Assembly: GCF_000090795.2 (NCBI RefSeq)
Contig: NW_003546782.1
Coordinates: 13,044-35,078, forward strand
Length of the DNA: 22,035 nt
Reading direction: 5' to 3'
DNA from: Amphimedon queenslandica
Lineage: Eukaryota > Porifera > Demospongiae > Haplosclerida > Niphatidae
Shown here: positions 9,684-20,056 of the stretch, in pieces
How the letters are laid out: the number at the start of each line of letters is the position of its first letter
How positions within the stretch are numbered: position 1 is the first letter of the stretch
The notes under the pieces: model-generated
What the model was told of the DNA's origin: nothing
Database searches by the model: none
The model's input: only the letters and a program-made list of their open reading frames with translations
Made by a program: the position numbers and the translations under genes

Positions 9684-12460
9684 ATGGCTCTACTAAGGTT
9701 CCTTAGAGACAGACAAGAGGTTTGTAACTTTGTATCAGTATTTAGTATTATGCATAAATCCTCCCTAGAGTATAAATATTTGTGAACACACGCGATTGCA
9801 GTGGAAAGTGTTCAAGCAGCTGGTACGGCCGCGCTGCATTCCTCTTGGTAGTGTATTGGGGGACTCAGGACGAGAACTTCTTGAAGAGTAAATGAAAGAA
9901 CCATCTAATTCTATCATTAGTAATATCCCACATTCATAGGTTGTTTAGAAAGTTTGAGCTAATTCTGACTAAAGTTGGATTTTTAATAAATTTTTTAAGT
10001 TACTCAAAATCGGGTCAAAGTCCCTGTACTATAGTACAGGGTCGTTGGCCAAATTTCACCAAAAATGACTAGGAGAGAATTCTCAATTTTTATTACGTTT
10101 TCTGATGCATATACATGTACTTATGTTGTGTAGCAAGTTTGAGCTGATTCCGATCAAAAATGGATTTTTTATGATTTTTTTAAGTTACTCAAAAATTGGG
10201 CCAAAGTCCCTGTACTATAGTACAGTGTCTCTGGCCAAATTTTGGCAAAATTCACCAAGAGAGAATTTTCCATTTTTATGATATTTTCTGATGCATATAT
10301 ATGTACTTATGTTGTGTAGCAAGTTTTAGCTGTTTTCGATAAAAATTGGATTTTTTACGAATTTTTAAAGTTACTCAAAAATCAGGCCAAAGTCCCTGTA
10401 CTATAGTACAGTGTCTCGGGCCAAATTTTGGCAAAAATGACCAGGCAAGAATTTTCTATTTTTATAATATTTTCTAATGCATAGATATGTACTTATGTTG
10501 TGTAGCAAGTTTTAGCTGTTTTTGATAAAAATTGGATTTTTACAGATTTTTAAAGTTACTCAAAAATCAGGCTAAAGTCCCTGTACTATAGTACAGTGTC
10601 TCGGGTCAAATTTTGGCAAAATTGACCAGGAGAGAATTTTTCATTTTTATAATATTTTCTGATGCATATACATGTACTTATGTTGTGTAGAAAGTTTAAG
10701 CTGATCCCCATTAAAATTGGATTTTTTAAAGTTACTCCAAAATTTAGAAACCCCGCTGAAATAATTATTAACTTCCTTTAATTGCTACAAAATTTGGCAA
10801 AAATTAATGTCAATTTTAAAATTTTACAGTCATGTACTCATTGGATTCTCCTATTATGGCCCCTACCTCATCTCCTACAAACCCTCTGGTCCTTTTAATG
10901 ACAGAGAGTTCTCACTACACTGGTGGCTAGTGGACCTTGGACAACCTTTAAAATTGGTATGTACAATAGTGTATATGCGTCATGGTTTTTTGTTATCTTT
11001 ATAATTATTGCTTTTAAAAGGTGAAGAGCTGCAATTTGTTTGAAGGCTTTAGCTTTGGAACCATTGATACCGATCTTAGAATTACTGAACTTAAGTTGTG
11101 TGTGTGTCAAAAAGACGAAGAGAATGTCTTTGTTTTTGGCTACGAAGACAAGTAAAAGATTTAGACATCATTATTAGTTCTTTTATCTTTCCTTAGAGAT
11201 GACTCTGAAGCTAAAGACTTCTATATTTCCATTCTTTCTCCTCCACCTTCCAATCCAACTGAACTAAACAGAGATCAGGCTAGTCCCTCGGTACATTTGA
11301 AATACCAAGCACTCCCTCCTTATCCTCTCTTTGACCCAACTCTCTCACTCCAGCTCCAAGGTCTGTCAACCAAAATCATTGTTCATTACTCCAATACTTT
11401 CTTCTCTAGACACAATTCTTGTTAATACTGGTTGTACAATTGTTGCTATAGAAAAATCTCGTTCTCCTCCATTGCCTTCTCTTTCCCCTTCATCTGCTCT
11501 TTCTGCTGGTGGTGTTGGCTGTACCATTGTCCATCAGTCTTTCCTTCTTCCTAGAGGAGATAATGCCTCAGCTACTAATGTCTATTCATCCTGTAAGTAT
11601 AATATTTTTATTCATGCACAATTTCTCTTGTAATCAGATCAAAATGAACATTATTATATATGCATTATTCTTTTTTTAGTAACTTCTCTTTCCCAAGTTG
11701 TATTACCAGTTGAAGTCTATTATAAAGAAAGGGCTCTGGTTGAAGTATCTTTGCCTTCCAGTTCATCAACTGATCCTGAGATGAGAGTTAATGTCTCCCA
11801 GTATTGCTTTGATATAGAGCCATGGCTTGTATCAACGTTAGAAGATATTCTTTTAAAAACAGTTCATGTCAACTTGAGTTCACTAAATGACTATGAAATG
11901 ATAATATGTCGAGTAAGATTATAGAATAAGGCTAAATCTCTAATTTGTCTTTTTTTAGGTTTGTCCAGAAGATAAAATTGTTTGTTTGTTAGTGAAGGTT
12001 AATGCAGCTAGTTTTTCTGAAGGAACTCCCCTATACCAGTAACAATTATTAAGCCTGAAAGATGATACTTATCATTATTGTACCTCTTATATATAATAGA
12101 GGCTATTCCATAAAACTAATGTGTGAATGGAATTTACTGAAGAATGAAGCCAGACTCATCACTCACTCGCATCCTCTTCCAATATCACTTACTCAGCTCA
12201 AGTAAGGAGTAGTGATGATGAACTTATTACGTTTTTCTGATAGTAAGCCACTTGATGGACGTTCTTTTGAAATAGACAAGTCTGATTTATTATTTTATTC
12301 TCCAGTCCATGGAATCACTAACAGTTCTGTTTTATCAACTGGTAATTATGTATGATCACACTTGTGTGTGCTTTTAGCAATGTCTTACATAGGAGAAAGT
12401 CTGCTCAGACTTGATCATGACTTTTTACCATTGTGTTTAGTTTATAGTGAGCCAGACTAA
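9684..12460 (+). CDS. DCAF15: DDB1- and CUL4-associated factor 15 homologue
   Basis: Exons: 9684-9719, 9802-9887, 10830-10956, 11021-11151, 11197-11360, 11410-11592, 11680-11912, 11959-12038, 12100-12201, 12244-12341 and 12378-12460. All are in phase, 1323 nt and 440 aa (human about 600 aa). The N-terminal block HVLIGFSYYGPYLISY ... HWWLVDLGQPLKL ... FEGFSFGTIDTDL ... VFVFGYEDK is collinear with the DCAF15 N-terminal half (HIFLGFSKCGRYVLSY, LYWWEFN, KLKLV, VIVFGF). The C-terminal block DYEMIICRVCPED ... CEWNLL matches its second half (DYDIVILEVCPET, VAWDLN). The middle is Ser/Pro-rich and shorter. DCAF15 is the substrate receptor of a CUL4-DDB1-DDA1 E3 ubiquitin ligase and the target of aryl-sulfonamide degraders. 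Identification is by motif recall, without alignment. Intron 2 (942 bp) contains a repeat array. Confidence 0.82.
9935..10745 (+). repeat. Tandem repeat array 2 (about 186 bp unit, about 4.5 copies), in DCAF15 intron 2
   Basis: TTGTGTAGMAAGTTT recurs near 9943, 10129, 10316, 10501 and 10686, with periods of 185-187 bp. Each unit has a palindromic core: CCCTGTACTATAGTACAGGG is a perfect 20-bp palindrome at 10022-10041, and the 16-bp form CTGTACTATAGTACAG lies at 10210, 10396 and 10581. The array fills almost all of the intron and is in the sense orientation. Confidence 0.92.
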
Positions 12461-12691
12461 AGGCAAGTCCCTTTATTAGTTCAACTTGTGATTGTAGTCA
12501 CTGATAGAATGATTGCATCTCAATGTATCATTAATGATTTTTGCTTTTTAAATCATGCTATAATTTTATGTGAATTATTGGCTTAATATTTTTAACAACT
12601 GATTTTATTTATTAATAACTACAGTGAGATAATTGAAGGTTAATTTTGATTAAATATTGTGTTCTCATTGTTTTTTAATAATCATTGTTCT
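12461..12691. other. Convergent intergenic spacer, nothing recognised
   Basis: AT-rich sequence lies between the converging stop codons of the DCAF15 homologue and the membrane-protein gene. I see no ORF, RNA gene or repeat. Confidence 0.6.
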
Positions 12692-12696
12692 TTATT
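12691..12696 (-). terminator. Poly(A) signal overlapping a stop codon
   Basis: On the minus strand the last codons CAA TAA followed by A create AATAAA across the stop of the membrane-protein gene. The ZDHHC6 gene shows the same arrangement. Confidence 0.5.
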
Positions 12697-14590
12697 GATC
12701 TGCAATACTATCATAAACTGGCTCAAAAGTCTCATACTCTTGTGCCACCACTTCTGTATTACTTGGTTCTGATTGGCCATACTCTTCAAGCCTTTGAATA
12801 TTACCAAGCATTGGCCTTGCTTTCATTGTGGGCCAGCAATTGAAACTGATGAGCCATATAATGAAGAGGAAGATTACGTAGGTTATCATCCAGAGTATTG
12901 GAAAGAATATCATGATGTACTGTATAACGAAAGAGCTAACAGCAAGAGGGAGGGAGCCTTGTGCGAGCGAGTACTGGTAGATGCTCAGCGTGTTTATGAA
13001 CACCAATAGAAGGAGTATGAACATATCAATGCGATTCATCCATTTCTTCTTGTATGGTTGAACGAAAACAATAAACATCATCCCAACGAGTAGAAAGCCT
13101 TGCTCTACAATAAACTTCTGAATGAAGCTCAGAGGTGTCACGTATATAACAAAGAGGCAGACACGAAGTATGAGGTATACAGCTTCTATCCAGTGATGAT
13201 CGTCAAAGCGTATTATATAGTCGACGGCTTCGTTCCCTTCTCTGCTTTGTTGGAACTCGTTCTTCATCTCTAGGAACGGAACCATTAGCTTATCAAGGAA
13301 GGGGAATTTTCGAGAGCGTTTGTATTCCCTGAGGTACTTGACAATGAGGACAATGAACGGATAGAAAAATTGTAAGACAAGTATACCGACTGCAACCAGG
13401 ACAAAGAGCATATAAGGGAATGAAGTGTAGGTCACGTTTGGATCAAACAGTGAGACAGTTCGAATGTATTCATTAGTATGTACTGCATACAAGCCGGTAC
13501 CACTGATCAACATTGCAGACGTTGAGGCTAGTTTAGCATACGAGAGAACCAGAACGGATATTACCAGGTTGTGTGTCGACTCTCTCCACTTCATGTTAAT
13601 TTTGTTCCCGATTGAAATGTCGATCTTGACCTTGCATTTGTCCTTTATTGCTCCGTGATAGATAAGTCGTGCTAATGTAACGGTCGCCAACAGGAAGATC
13701 GGATAAAATCCAACCAAGTACTCTACAAAGAGATAAACCAGAAAAGAGTCGGCTCGAAAGAGGCAGAGTTTTAATGAGAAAGGACTGAAGAACTCCAAGT
13801 TCCAAATATCGTACAGAAAGTGGTAGGCAGCAAAGAGATCCTCTGAGACCTTTGTATCATTTGTTATGTTAGAGATGGGAATGAAACCGTCTCCTGTGAT
13901 ATCCATCGTCGTAGTGATCATTTGTGCAAAGAAAATTGCAGAATTGAGTCCACCAGTGATGATGTTGAATCCGGTAATGAAGAGAAGGGCAAATATTACT
14001 GTGATTGGTGTCAGTTCAATGAGTAGAAACGTCAGCCAGTCAACGCTTACATGTGTGCAAGTTGAACACTCTCCCTTCCTGTTGTGGTGGAAACCATCCT
14101 TGCAGCGGCTGCAAAAGTACCCGTTGCCATTCTCCCTGCACGGATTTGTTGTAACGTTGTGGCTCACTATAACTGTGTAGGGCTTAGAGAGCTTTTGTTC
14201 GAAGCTGACTGCTTTACAGAGCTTGCAATAGCCATAAACTAGCTCTAAATCATTAGTGCTTTCTGTTGTTTCATTAAGATTCATTGGAGTTGAAGGATCC
14301 AGTTGTTGCTCCCAATAATCACTCAGCTTATTATTCCTGTAGCCCAGAGAGTATGCCCTATAGATAGACGTTTTGAGTGAGTTGTTGCCATTTATTTCAT
14401 GAACCGAGCAGGACAAGGCATGTAAAGTATTTACATTTGAGTAGCATTGCTCACAACACCGGTTGCATTCGTCGCCTTCAGCACAGGGACCAAAACCAAG
14501 CTCTTGGCAACGTCCAACCTGGCAGGTAGCTACGGTTTGTCCTAAAGCACAGTTTATCAGGACAGGTACAAGAAGAAATATCCTCAGCAT
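12692..14590 (-). CDS. Intronless Cys-rich multipass membrane protein, function unknown
   Basis: A single uninterrupted 632-aa frame among intron-rich neighbours. Residues 1-17 form a signal peptide (hydrophobic, ending CALG). The ectodomain (about 18-184) is Cys-rich, with CNRCCEQC at 42-49, CKLC at 122-125, and an EGF-like module (CRENGNGYFCSRCKDGF, then CSTC) next to the membrane, plus N-glycosylation sequons. About eight hydrophobic segments follow (roughly 186-210, 283-310, 341-368, 393-418, 468-487, 496-511, 520-540, 552-585), then a short acidic cytoplasmic tail rich in Tyr/Glu. The segment HHWIEAVYLILRVCLF ... FVQPYKKKWMNRIDMF resembles the last membrane bundle of TRP-like/7TM proteins common in early animals and protists. 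I cannot name a family. AATAAA (12691-12696, minus strand) overlaps the stop codon. Confidence 0.88.
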   Translation of the reverse strand: MLRIFLLVPVLINCALGQTVATCQVGRCQELGFGPCAEGDECNRCCEQCYSNVNTLHALSCSVHEINGNNSLKTSIYRAYSLGYRNNKLSDYWEQQLDPSTPMNLNETTESTNDLELVYGYCKLCKAVSFEQKLSKPYTVIVSHNVTTNPCRENGNGYFCSRCKDGFHHNRKGECSTCTHVSVDWLTFLLIELTPITVIFALLFITGFNIITGGLNSAIFFAQMITTTMDITGDGFIPISNITNDTKVSEDLFAAYHFLYDIWNLEFFSPFSLKLCLFRADSFLVYLFVEYLVGFYPIFLLATVTLARLIYHGAIKDKCKVKIDISIGNKINMKWRESTHNLVISVLVLSYAKLASTSAMLISGTGLYAVHTNEYIRTVSLFDPNVTYTSFPYMLFVLVAVGILVLQFFYPFIVLIVKYLREYKRSRKFPFLDKLMVPFLEMKNEFQQSREGNEAVDYIIRFDDHHWIEAVYLILRVCLFVIYVTPLSFIQKFIVEQGFLLVGMMFIVFVQPYKKKWMNRIDMFILLLLVFINTLSIYQYSLAQGSLPLAVSSFVIQYIMIFFPILWMITYVIFLFIIWLISFNCWPTMKARPMLGNIQRLEEYGQSEPSNTEVVAQEYETFEPVYDSIADQ

Positions 14591-14742
14591 TTCTTGTAGA
14601 TCAGGATTTGTTCAAAAAACAACTAATCATGTTGTCAAGGGTAACGCTTAATGTTAATGATCAATAAAAATAATAATTTTTATTTATTAGTTTTCTATTG
14701 AAATTAATTCAACCATTTTGAGTCCATTCAAAGCAGAATAAA

Positions 14743-15403
14743 TTATGAATTGGCAATGGTGACTTCAACTTCAACTCCTGGCTCGATGGAGATTGATGTC
14801 TACACAAGGAAAATATATTACAAAGTGATGTATGTAAATTCCTGCGCCTTACAATCTGCTTCACTGTCTCAGCAGCACTGTGCAAATCAATGACACGTTT
14901 GTGTATCCTCATCTCAAAACGGTCCCAAGTTTTGCTCCCCTCTCCACAGGGGGTCTTGCGACAGGTGATACGTAAGGTCTTGGTTGGCATACGGATCGGT
15001 CCTTTCACTTTTGGGAGCTTTGTGTCCTTGGCTCTTCGTATCAAATCATTACAAACTGAAAAAAAAGATTATCAGTATCCGTACATAAAAAACAGATTGC
15101 TCCCCAAATGCAGAAATCGCCAACAAAACTACCTACGCTCATTACAAAAGCCCCACCCAATGGTGTTTTATTCAGTCATTCTTCTATCACCTTTCTCAAG
15201 ACTCTTGACATTTCTGCTGGTAAGTGTAATCCTAATCTTGTGTATAGGAGACTCCTCCCTTAGTTGAGTGTCTTTCTTGGCGTAACTCTGAGAAAAAAAA
15301 AAGTTTTAACATGACACAATAATAAAATGGCACACAGAAGAGGTTTTTATTAGGCAATATGGAGTAATGCGTGTCTAAGAAATGACCCTCCGTCCCTTAC
15401 CAT
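14743..15403 (-). CDS. RPS20: 40S ribosomal protein S20 (uS10)
   Basis: Exons: 15403-15401 (start codon only), 15287-15191, 15055-14853 and 14799-14743. They total 360 nt and 119 aa, exactly the length of the human protein. Diagnostic stretches: [62 protein letters not shown], and the C-terminal [13 protein letters not shown]. The protein belongs to the small-subunit head. The ATG is the last codon of exon 1 (ATG|GTAAGG), which leaves a coding exon 1 of one codon, a layout common in ribosomal-protein genes. Upstream, CACGTG lies at 15495-15500 and CCAAT at about 15434. A poly(A) signal on this strand lies at 14683-14688. Confidence 0.95.
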
Positions 15404-15645
15404 AGCAGTCAATAGGAGATGGGCCGAGATAATCCAATGGGAACAGCGCTGAGCCTATCTCTTCTTCAAAATTTAACTCTTAGTCTCTTATCACCACGTG
15501 GTTACAATGTAGTTAATAACTAACCTTTTTAAATAATAACTACAATAACAGAACAATGACTAAAACACAAGAATACTTAACTTAAAATACATTGTACAAA
15601 GACCTCTATTCAATAAAATGTACAAACACATAGATAAACAGACAC

Positions 15646-15681
<36 letters not shown>

Positions 15682-15858
15682 TATAAGCTCAGAGTCCCTT
15701 TTCAAGAACAGCTGCTCAAATTGGAGTGAAAAACTGTGCCATTGAAGTGAGTATTCTGCAACTCCCTCTACATCTGACATTTACATGAATGAAAGTGATG
15801 CAATATCTAAAGAGTCATGTATAATGAGAGGAGAGAGAGAGGGTGAGTAAATATGTAG
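15404..15858. promoter_or_regulatory. Spacer between A1CF-like 3' end and RPS20, with E-box and TAA microsatellite
   Basis: It contains CCAAT at about 15434, a CACGTG E-box at 15495-15500 (92 bp before the RPS20 start codon), and otherwise AT-rich sequence that must include the RPS20 5'UTR and the A1CF-like 3'UTR. No further gene is seen. Confidence 0.5.
15647..15681. repeat. (TAA)n microsatellite
   Basis: About eleven AAT/TAA units lie in the noncoding spacer upstream of RPS20, probably in the 3'UTR of the A1CF-like gene. Confidence 0.9.
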
Positions 15859-18800
15859 CTAGAAGCCACGGTGGTGGTAAAGTTCTGTGTGAGGAGAGAA
15901 TGCAAGATGAGGAGGTGGCGGAGGAATAGGAAACGGTGTAGCTTCAAATCCTAATGAGAATAAGTGAATTTACGATAATCATTATACTCAAGTAGTTAAT
16001 AATTAAACAACAAGGTTATAGTTTGTGTAAATACTAGTGCCATAAAAGCATGAATGTTCATCAGAAAATGCAATAATTCTTTCCTAGCCATTTTTGGCAA
16101 AATTTGGTCAAAATCCCTCTACTATAGACAGAGACTTTGGCTTGATTTTTGAGTAACTTAAAAAATTCGTAAAAAATTCAATTTTTATCGGAACAAGCTC
16201 AAACTTGCTACGCAACATAAGTACATGTATATGCATCAGAAAATATTATAAAAATGGAAAATTCTCTCCTGGTCAATTTTGCCAAAATTTGGCCCGAGAC
16301 ACTGTACTATAGTACAGGGACTTTGGCCCGATTTTTGAGTAACTTTAAAAATTCATAAAAAAATCCAATTTTTATCGAAAAAAGCTAAAACTTGCTACAC
16401 AACATAAGTACATATATATGCATCAGAAAATATTATAAAAATGGAAAATTCTCTTCTGGTCATTTTTGCCAAAATTTGGCCCAAGACACTGTACTATAGC
16501 ACAGGGACTTTGGCCCGATTTTTGAATAACTTTAAAAATTCGTTAAAAATTCAATTTTCATCGGAACAAGCTCAAACTTGCTACACAACACAAGTACATA
16601 TATATGCATCAGAAAATATTATAAAAATGGAAAATTCTCTCCTGGTCATTTGGCCAAAATTTTGCCCAAGACCTTGTACTATAGTACAGGGACTTTGGCC
16701 CGATTTGGAACAACTTCAAAATTTTGATCAAAATCAAATCATATTTCATAGTTTAGGGACACACCAAGAAATTAAAACCCACAAAATCGTTAAAGTGCAA
16801 TCCCTTTACAGGCTAAGTAAACTATCAACCACAAAATAAAACCACAGAGCTGTAACTGCAGAAAAATTATAAAAAATTAAGAACTCTTTACAAATCATCC
16901 TGTAACTAAACACACCCACCAGTTATCAGTGCTGGATCAGGCGACCAAGTAGGCGGAGCTGGTCTGGATGAAAGAGTTTTGGGTGTGGCTGGTAGCCCGA
17001 CAAAACCATGATGAGGATTCTGTGCGGGTTGGATAGTAACAGGAGCTAATGGATCAACAGGTGCTAGAGGAGGAGGAGGAGGGACCCCAGCAAGTGTAGG
17101 ATAACTAGCACCTAGTTATAAGTATGGTAAAGAGACAAGTGTGATATGCAATATCATTGTGCTAATAATCAAATTTCGACACGACATGAAAAAATAGCAG
17201 AACTCTTATACCTTCAATTGAAAGGCCCATCTGAACTAAAGCATATTCAGCAGCAGTGCACTGGGCCTCCTCAACAGAGCGACTTAACTTTGATGGAATA
17301 TAAGTTGTACTTAAGGCAGGTATGTAAACCTATGAGAGACATATTAACAATTTAACTAGACAAGTTAGGCATTATTTATTTATTACTTTATACTGAAAGA
17401 GTGATCCTTCTGGTGAAGTACTTGTGCTATGCAAGCAATAAAGCGGTTGCCCCCAATTGCTTTTCATACAAAGGTCTTCTAGTATCTACACATTGCACAT
17501 GGCAATTTAAACAAGCATATTATATAGCAAGAACAAACCTGCATTAAAAGCCTTGGTTGTTTCACAGGAAATGATGATGGAGGTAGAGGGTGTTGAGAAG
17601 GAGGAGCTTGATGGGGATGAGCCGGAGAGATGTCTAATCCTGGAATAACATCAAAAATAGCTGCCTCCTACGAATGAAATAAAGAACAAATTAATACTTT
17701 CAAAAGGCAATAAGTAGACAAATAGGTCAACATAATATATAAATATTATAATAATGATAATGAAAAGTTTATACATTTAGGCTACGTTTAACTACTCCAC
17801 TCCACTGAATGAGGAGAGTTTCTGATATCACTGGTTTTAGGTATTTACACTAAACGATCAGCTGTGTTTTCTTTGAATTTTTGCTTCATGTGTTTTAGTA
17901 TAAACGAAATCTGTATCCGTGACTAAAAGCATCCATTTTTCTCAAATGAAAATGGAGTAGTGTAAACGTAGCCTTAAACTACCTCAGATATTTGCGGTCT
18001 CTTCGGAGAGTCCATGTATTGCGCCATGTAAGGACCTTGAACTGGGCTAGCTGGAAAGACTAGTTGCGCCTGTGGGTGACCAAAGGACAGTGAATGAGGC
18101 GGATAAAAGGATTGGGATTTCCCTTTCGAGTTTGGGGGAGTTCTGACAACTTTATTGCCCATACTGTTTCTAGAAAAAACTCTATAGGAGAGAGAGAGGG
18201 GGGTAAGGGTTGCAATGGGTCAACACTTGATATACTTTGGTGATGGAGGAAAGTAAAGCGAAGGTAACATAGAGTAGTCTATGGGGAGAATCCCGTAAGG
18301 AGGAGGAATGGTAGGAGGAGAGGGCGATTTCTGATGACGTGGAGGGTTACGCATCTGGGCTTCTTTATCTACGGGTTTAGCTAACGTGACCTCAATCACT
18401 GCATCATCTAACACAGAACCTTTAGAAAAAGGAGAAAAATGATGCATGAGAGAAAGAGAGAGGGAGGGAAAGGAGAAGGGGAGGGTCGCAACAACAGACC
18501 ATTCATGGCTTTCATTGCAGTAAGAGCTCCACTCCTTGAGTTAAAATGTACAAAAGCATAGTCTCTGATTTTCTTAACACGCTCCACAGGTGCATGATGC
18601 GAGAATGCTTTATTTAACTGAGCCTCTGTAGTGGTGAGCATTAAGTTTCTTACATAAAGAATCTTGACCTGGAGTGAATAAAAAATAGAGTCTACATTGA
18701 TGAGAGAGACAGATAAGAGGTCAAAACAAGAGTTCTTAGCACAAGACAAGAACATGTACAACAGTAATTGAACAAGAGGAGTCAGCCAACATGTATTTTA

Positions 18801-20056
18801 TAATAGATAAACACAACTTCACAGGAAGGAGTGTTAATAGTGACAATCAGCCTAGCCCAGAGACAGTGTCAACACACTATCAAATTGCTAATGTATGGTA
18901 GAAACCAATTGCAGACATCCCTTCAATTTTATATTTTCAATAGTATCTAATAGCAATTCCCCCTTTCTTAGCACTTAGTATTACATTAACAACCACTACA
19001 CGATCTTTCTACTCTCTCTTTTACCGTTGCCATTGTTTCCTCGTCTACCTCGAGCTCAGGTTCAGCCCAGTCAACAGCTACCACATGATTCCATAGTCTG
19101 ACCCGGCTGTTAATGAGCTTACGGCGAGCCATAGCAGCTGCTCTGTGTGAGGCATACTCAACAAAAGCAAAACTAGGACATAAAAAGAGACTTGTATATA
19201 AAATAAAACATCATTATATTGTATTAGTTACCCTCTGTTTTTACTCTTGTCAGATGCTGCTGGATACATTATAATATCAGCCACACCGTCTGTGACTTTC
19301 TCCATCTCTTCTCTTATATTTTCCTTTGTCAAACATTTAGGGATCCCGCCCACAAACAAACGACAGTTATCGACACTCATACACACCCCAATAGTACGGC
19401 CCTGCAATAACAAAAGAAGCAAATACTATCATTATAGCAAGTTTTCAATAAAATAAAGTAATTTAATACTGTGTGACCCAAGGAAGCCATGCATGCGCAG
19501 CAATGAATCCTATTCTAGTATACACACACGTGGCAAGATGGCCGACCTTCCTGATCTCGTATTCATTGAGGAGTTTGACTGATTTTTTAGCATCTTGAGC
19601 CTTGCAGTAGACGACGAAAGCATACCCGCGGTTCATGCTACCACTGTGGTCCATCATTAGCCTCATCTCATAGACGGGGCCGGCCTTCTCAACAATGGGA
19701 ACGAGCTCGTCTTCAAAGCAGTCTCGAGGGATCTTTCCAATGAAGATCTCACAGCCTTTCTTAGGAGGTGGCCCGGTCCAGCCAGGCGGTGGCCCGTAGC
19801 GCCTCTGATTGTTCTGCTGGTATATACTGTAACCAGTCCTCGTCATGAGCTGGGCTATGGGGCTGGGAGAGGTCGAGGTGCTGGAGACGGGTCGAGGAGA
19901 GACAGAGCCCCGAGTGTCCCTCTCGTCGCGTAGTGAGCTCCTGCTAGAGGTATCCTTGGTCTCCCCTGAGGTTTCCTCCTCAGTGCTCGAGGGGGTGGTC
20001 TCCTTTGAGGCAACACTCTTCTTTTTGTTGCTTGCCCCGCTCCTCTTTCTCTCCAT
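15859..20056 (-). CDS. RNA-binding protein with three RRMs and a dsRNA-binding domain (A1CF/RBM46/RBM47 family)
   Basis: Exons: 20056-19547, 19401-19232, 19172-19025, 18668-18500, 18419-18236, 18169-17983, 17667-17539, 17485-17387, 17329-17212, 17111-16920 and 15950-15859. They total 1998 nt and 665 aa. After a Ser/Thr-rich N-terminus comes [19 protein letters not shown], then RRM1 (about 101-178), RRM2 (about 183-258, [19 protein letters not shown]) and RRM3 (from about 277, [20 protein letters not shown]). The linker [15 protein letters not shown] and [16 protein letters not shown] context fit A1CF/RBM46/RBM47 rather than hnRNP Q/R. Residues about 495-572 carry a DSRM ([10 protein letters not shown], then [20 protein letters not shown] and [10 protein letters not shown]), as in A1CF. 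The C-terminus is Pro-rich. Vertebrate relatives bind AU-rich RNA and support C-to-U editing or splicing. Donors at exons 1 (GTCGGC) and 4 (GTCTGT) are weak but keep phase. Confidence 0.9.
16055..16745 (-). repeat. Tandem repeat array 3 (about 187 bp unit, about 4 copies), in the last A1CF-like intron
   Basis: The array reads as the reverse complement of array 2. GCATCAGAAAATATT recurs at 16233, 16420 and 16606 (periods 187 and 186), with a diverged first copy at about 16059. The core palindrome CTGTACTATAGTACAG is perfect at 16302-16317 and slightly mutated near 16488 and 16673. Because the host gene is on the minus strand, the array is in sense orientation. It occupies most of the 969-bp intron 15951-16919. 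Confidence 0.92.
17780..17973. mobile_element. MITE, 194 bp, 3-bp TTA target duplication (PIF/Harbinger-like)
   Basis: The left end GGCTACGTTTAACTACTCCA and the right end, read from 17973 backwards, GGCTACGTTTACACTACTCCA form terminal inverted repeats of about 20 bp that differ by one inserted base. The element is flanked by TTA at 17777-17779 and 17974-17976. A 3-bp TWA duplication is typical of PIF/Harbinger elements; the superfamily call is inference. There is no coding capacity. It lies in an intron of the A1CF-like gene, with its edge 9 bp from the 5' splice site of the exon ending at 17983. Confidence 0.78.
18669..19024 (-). other. A1CF-like intron 3, nothing recognised
   Basis: A 356-bp AT-rich intron. 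I see no repeat, RNA gene or second ORF. Confidence 0.6.

Noticed and set aside
12773..14651. Several plus-strand frames of 60-104 aa
   Set aside because: All lie inside the long minus-strand membrane-protein gene and are its complementary-frame shadows.
15056..15190. Possible intronic snoRNA in RPS20 intron 2, as vertebrate RPS20 hosts one
   Set aside because: A CTGA that could be a D box is present, but no proper RTGATGA C box or terminal stem is seen, and no H/ACA layout either.
14890..15267. 125-aa plus-strand open frame
   Set aside because: It is a shadow of RPS20 exons 2-3 on the opposite strand.
16441..16839. 132-aa plus-strand open frame
   Set aside because: It is a by-product of tandem array 3: the translated peptide repeats itself with the 187-bp unit and has no other coding character.
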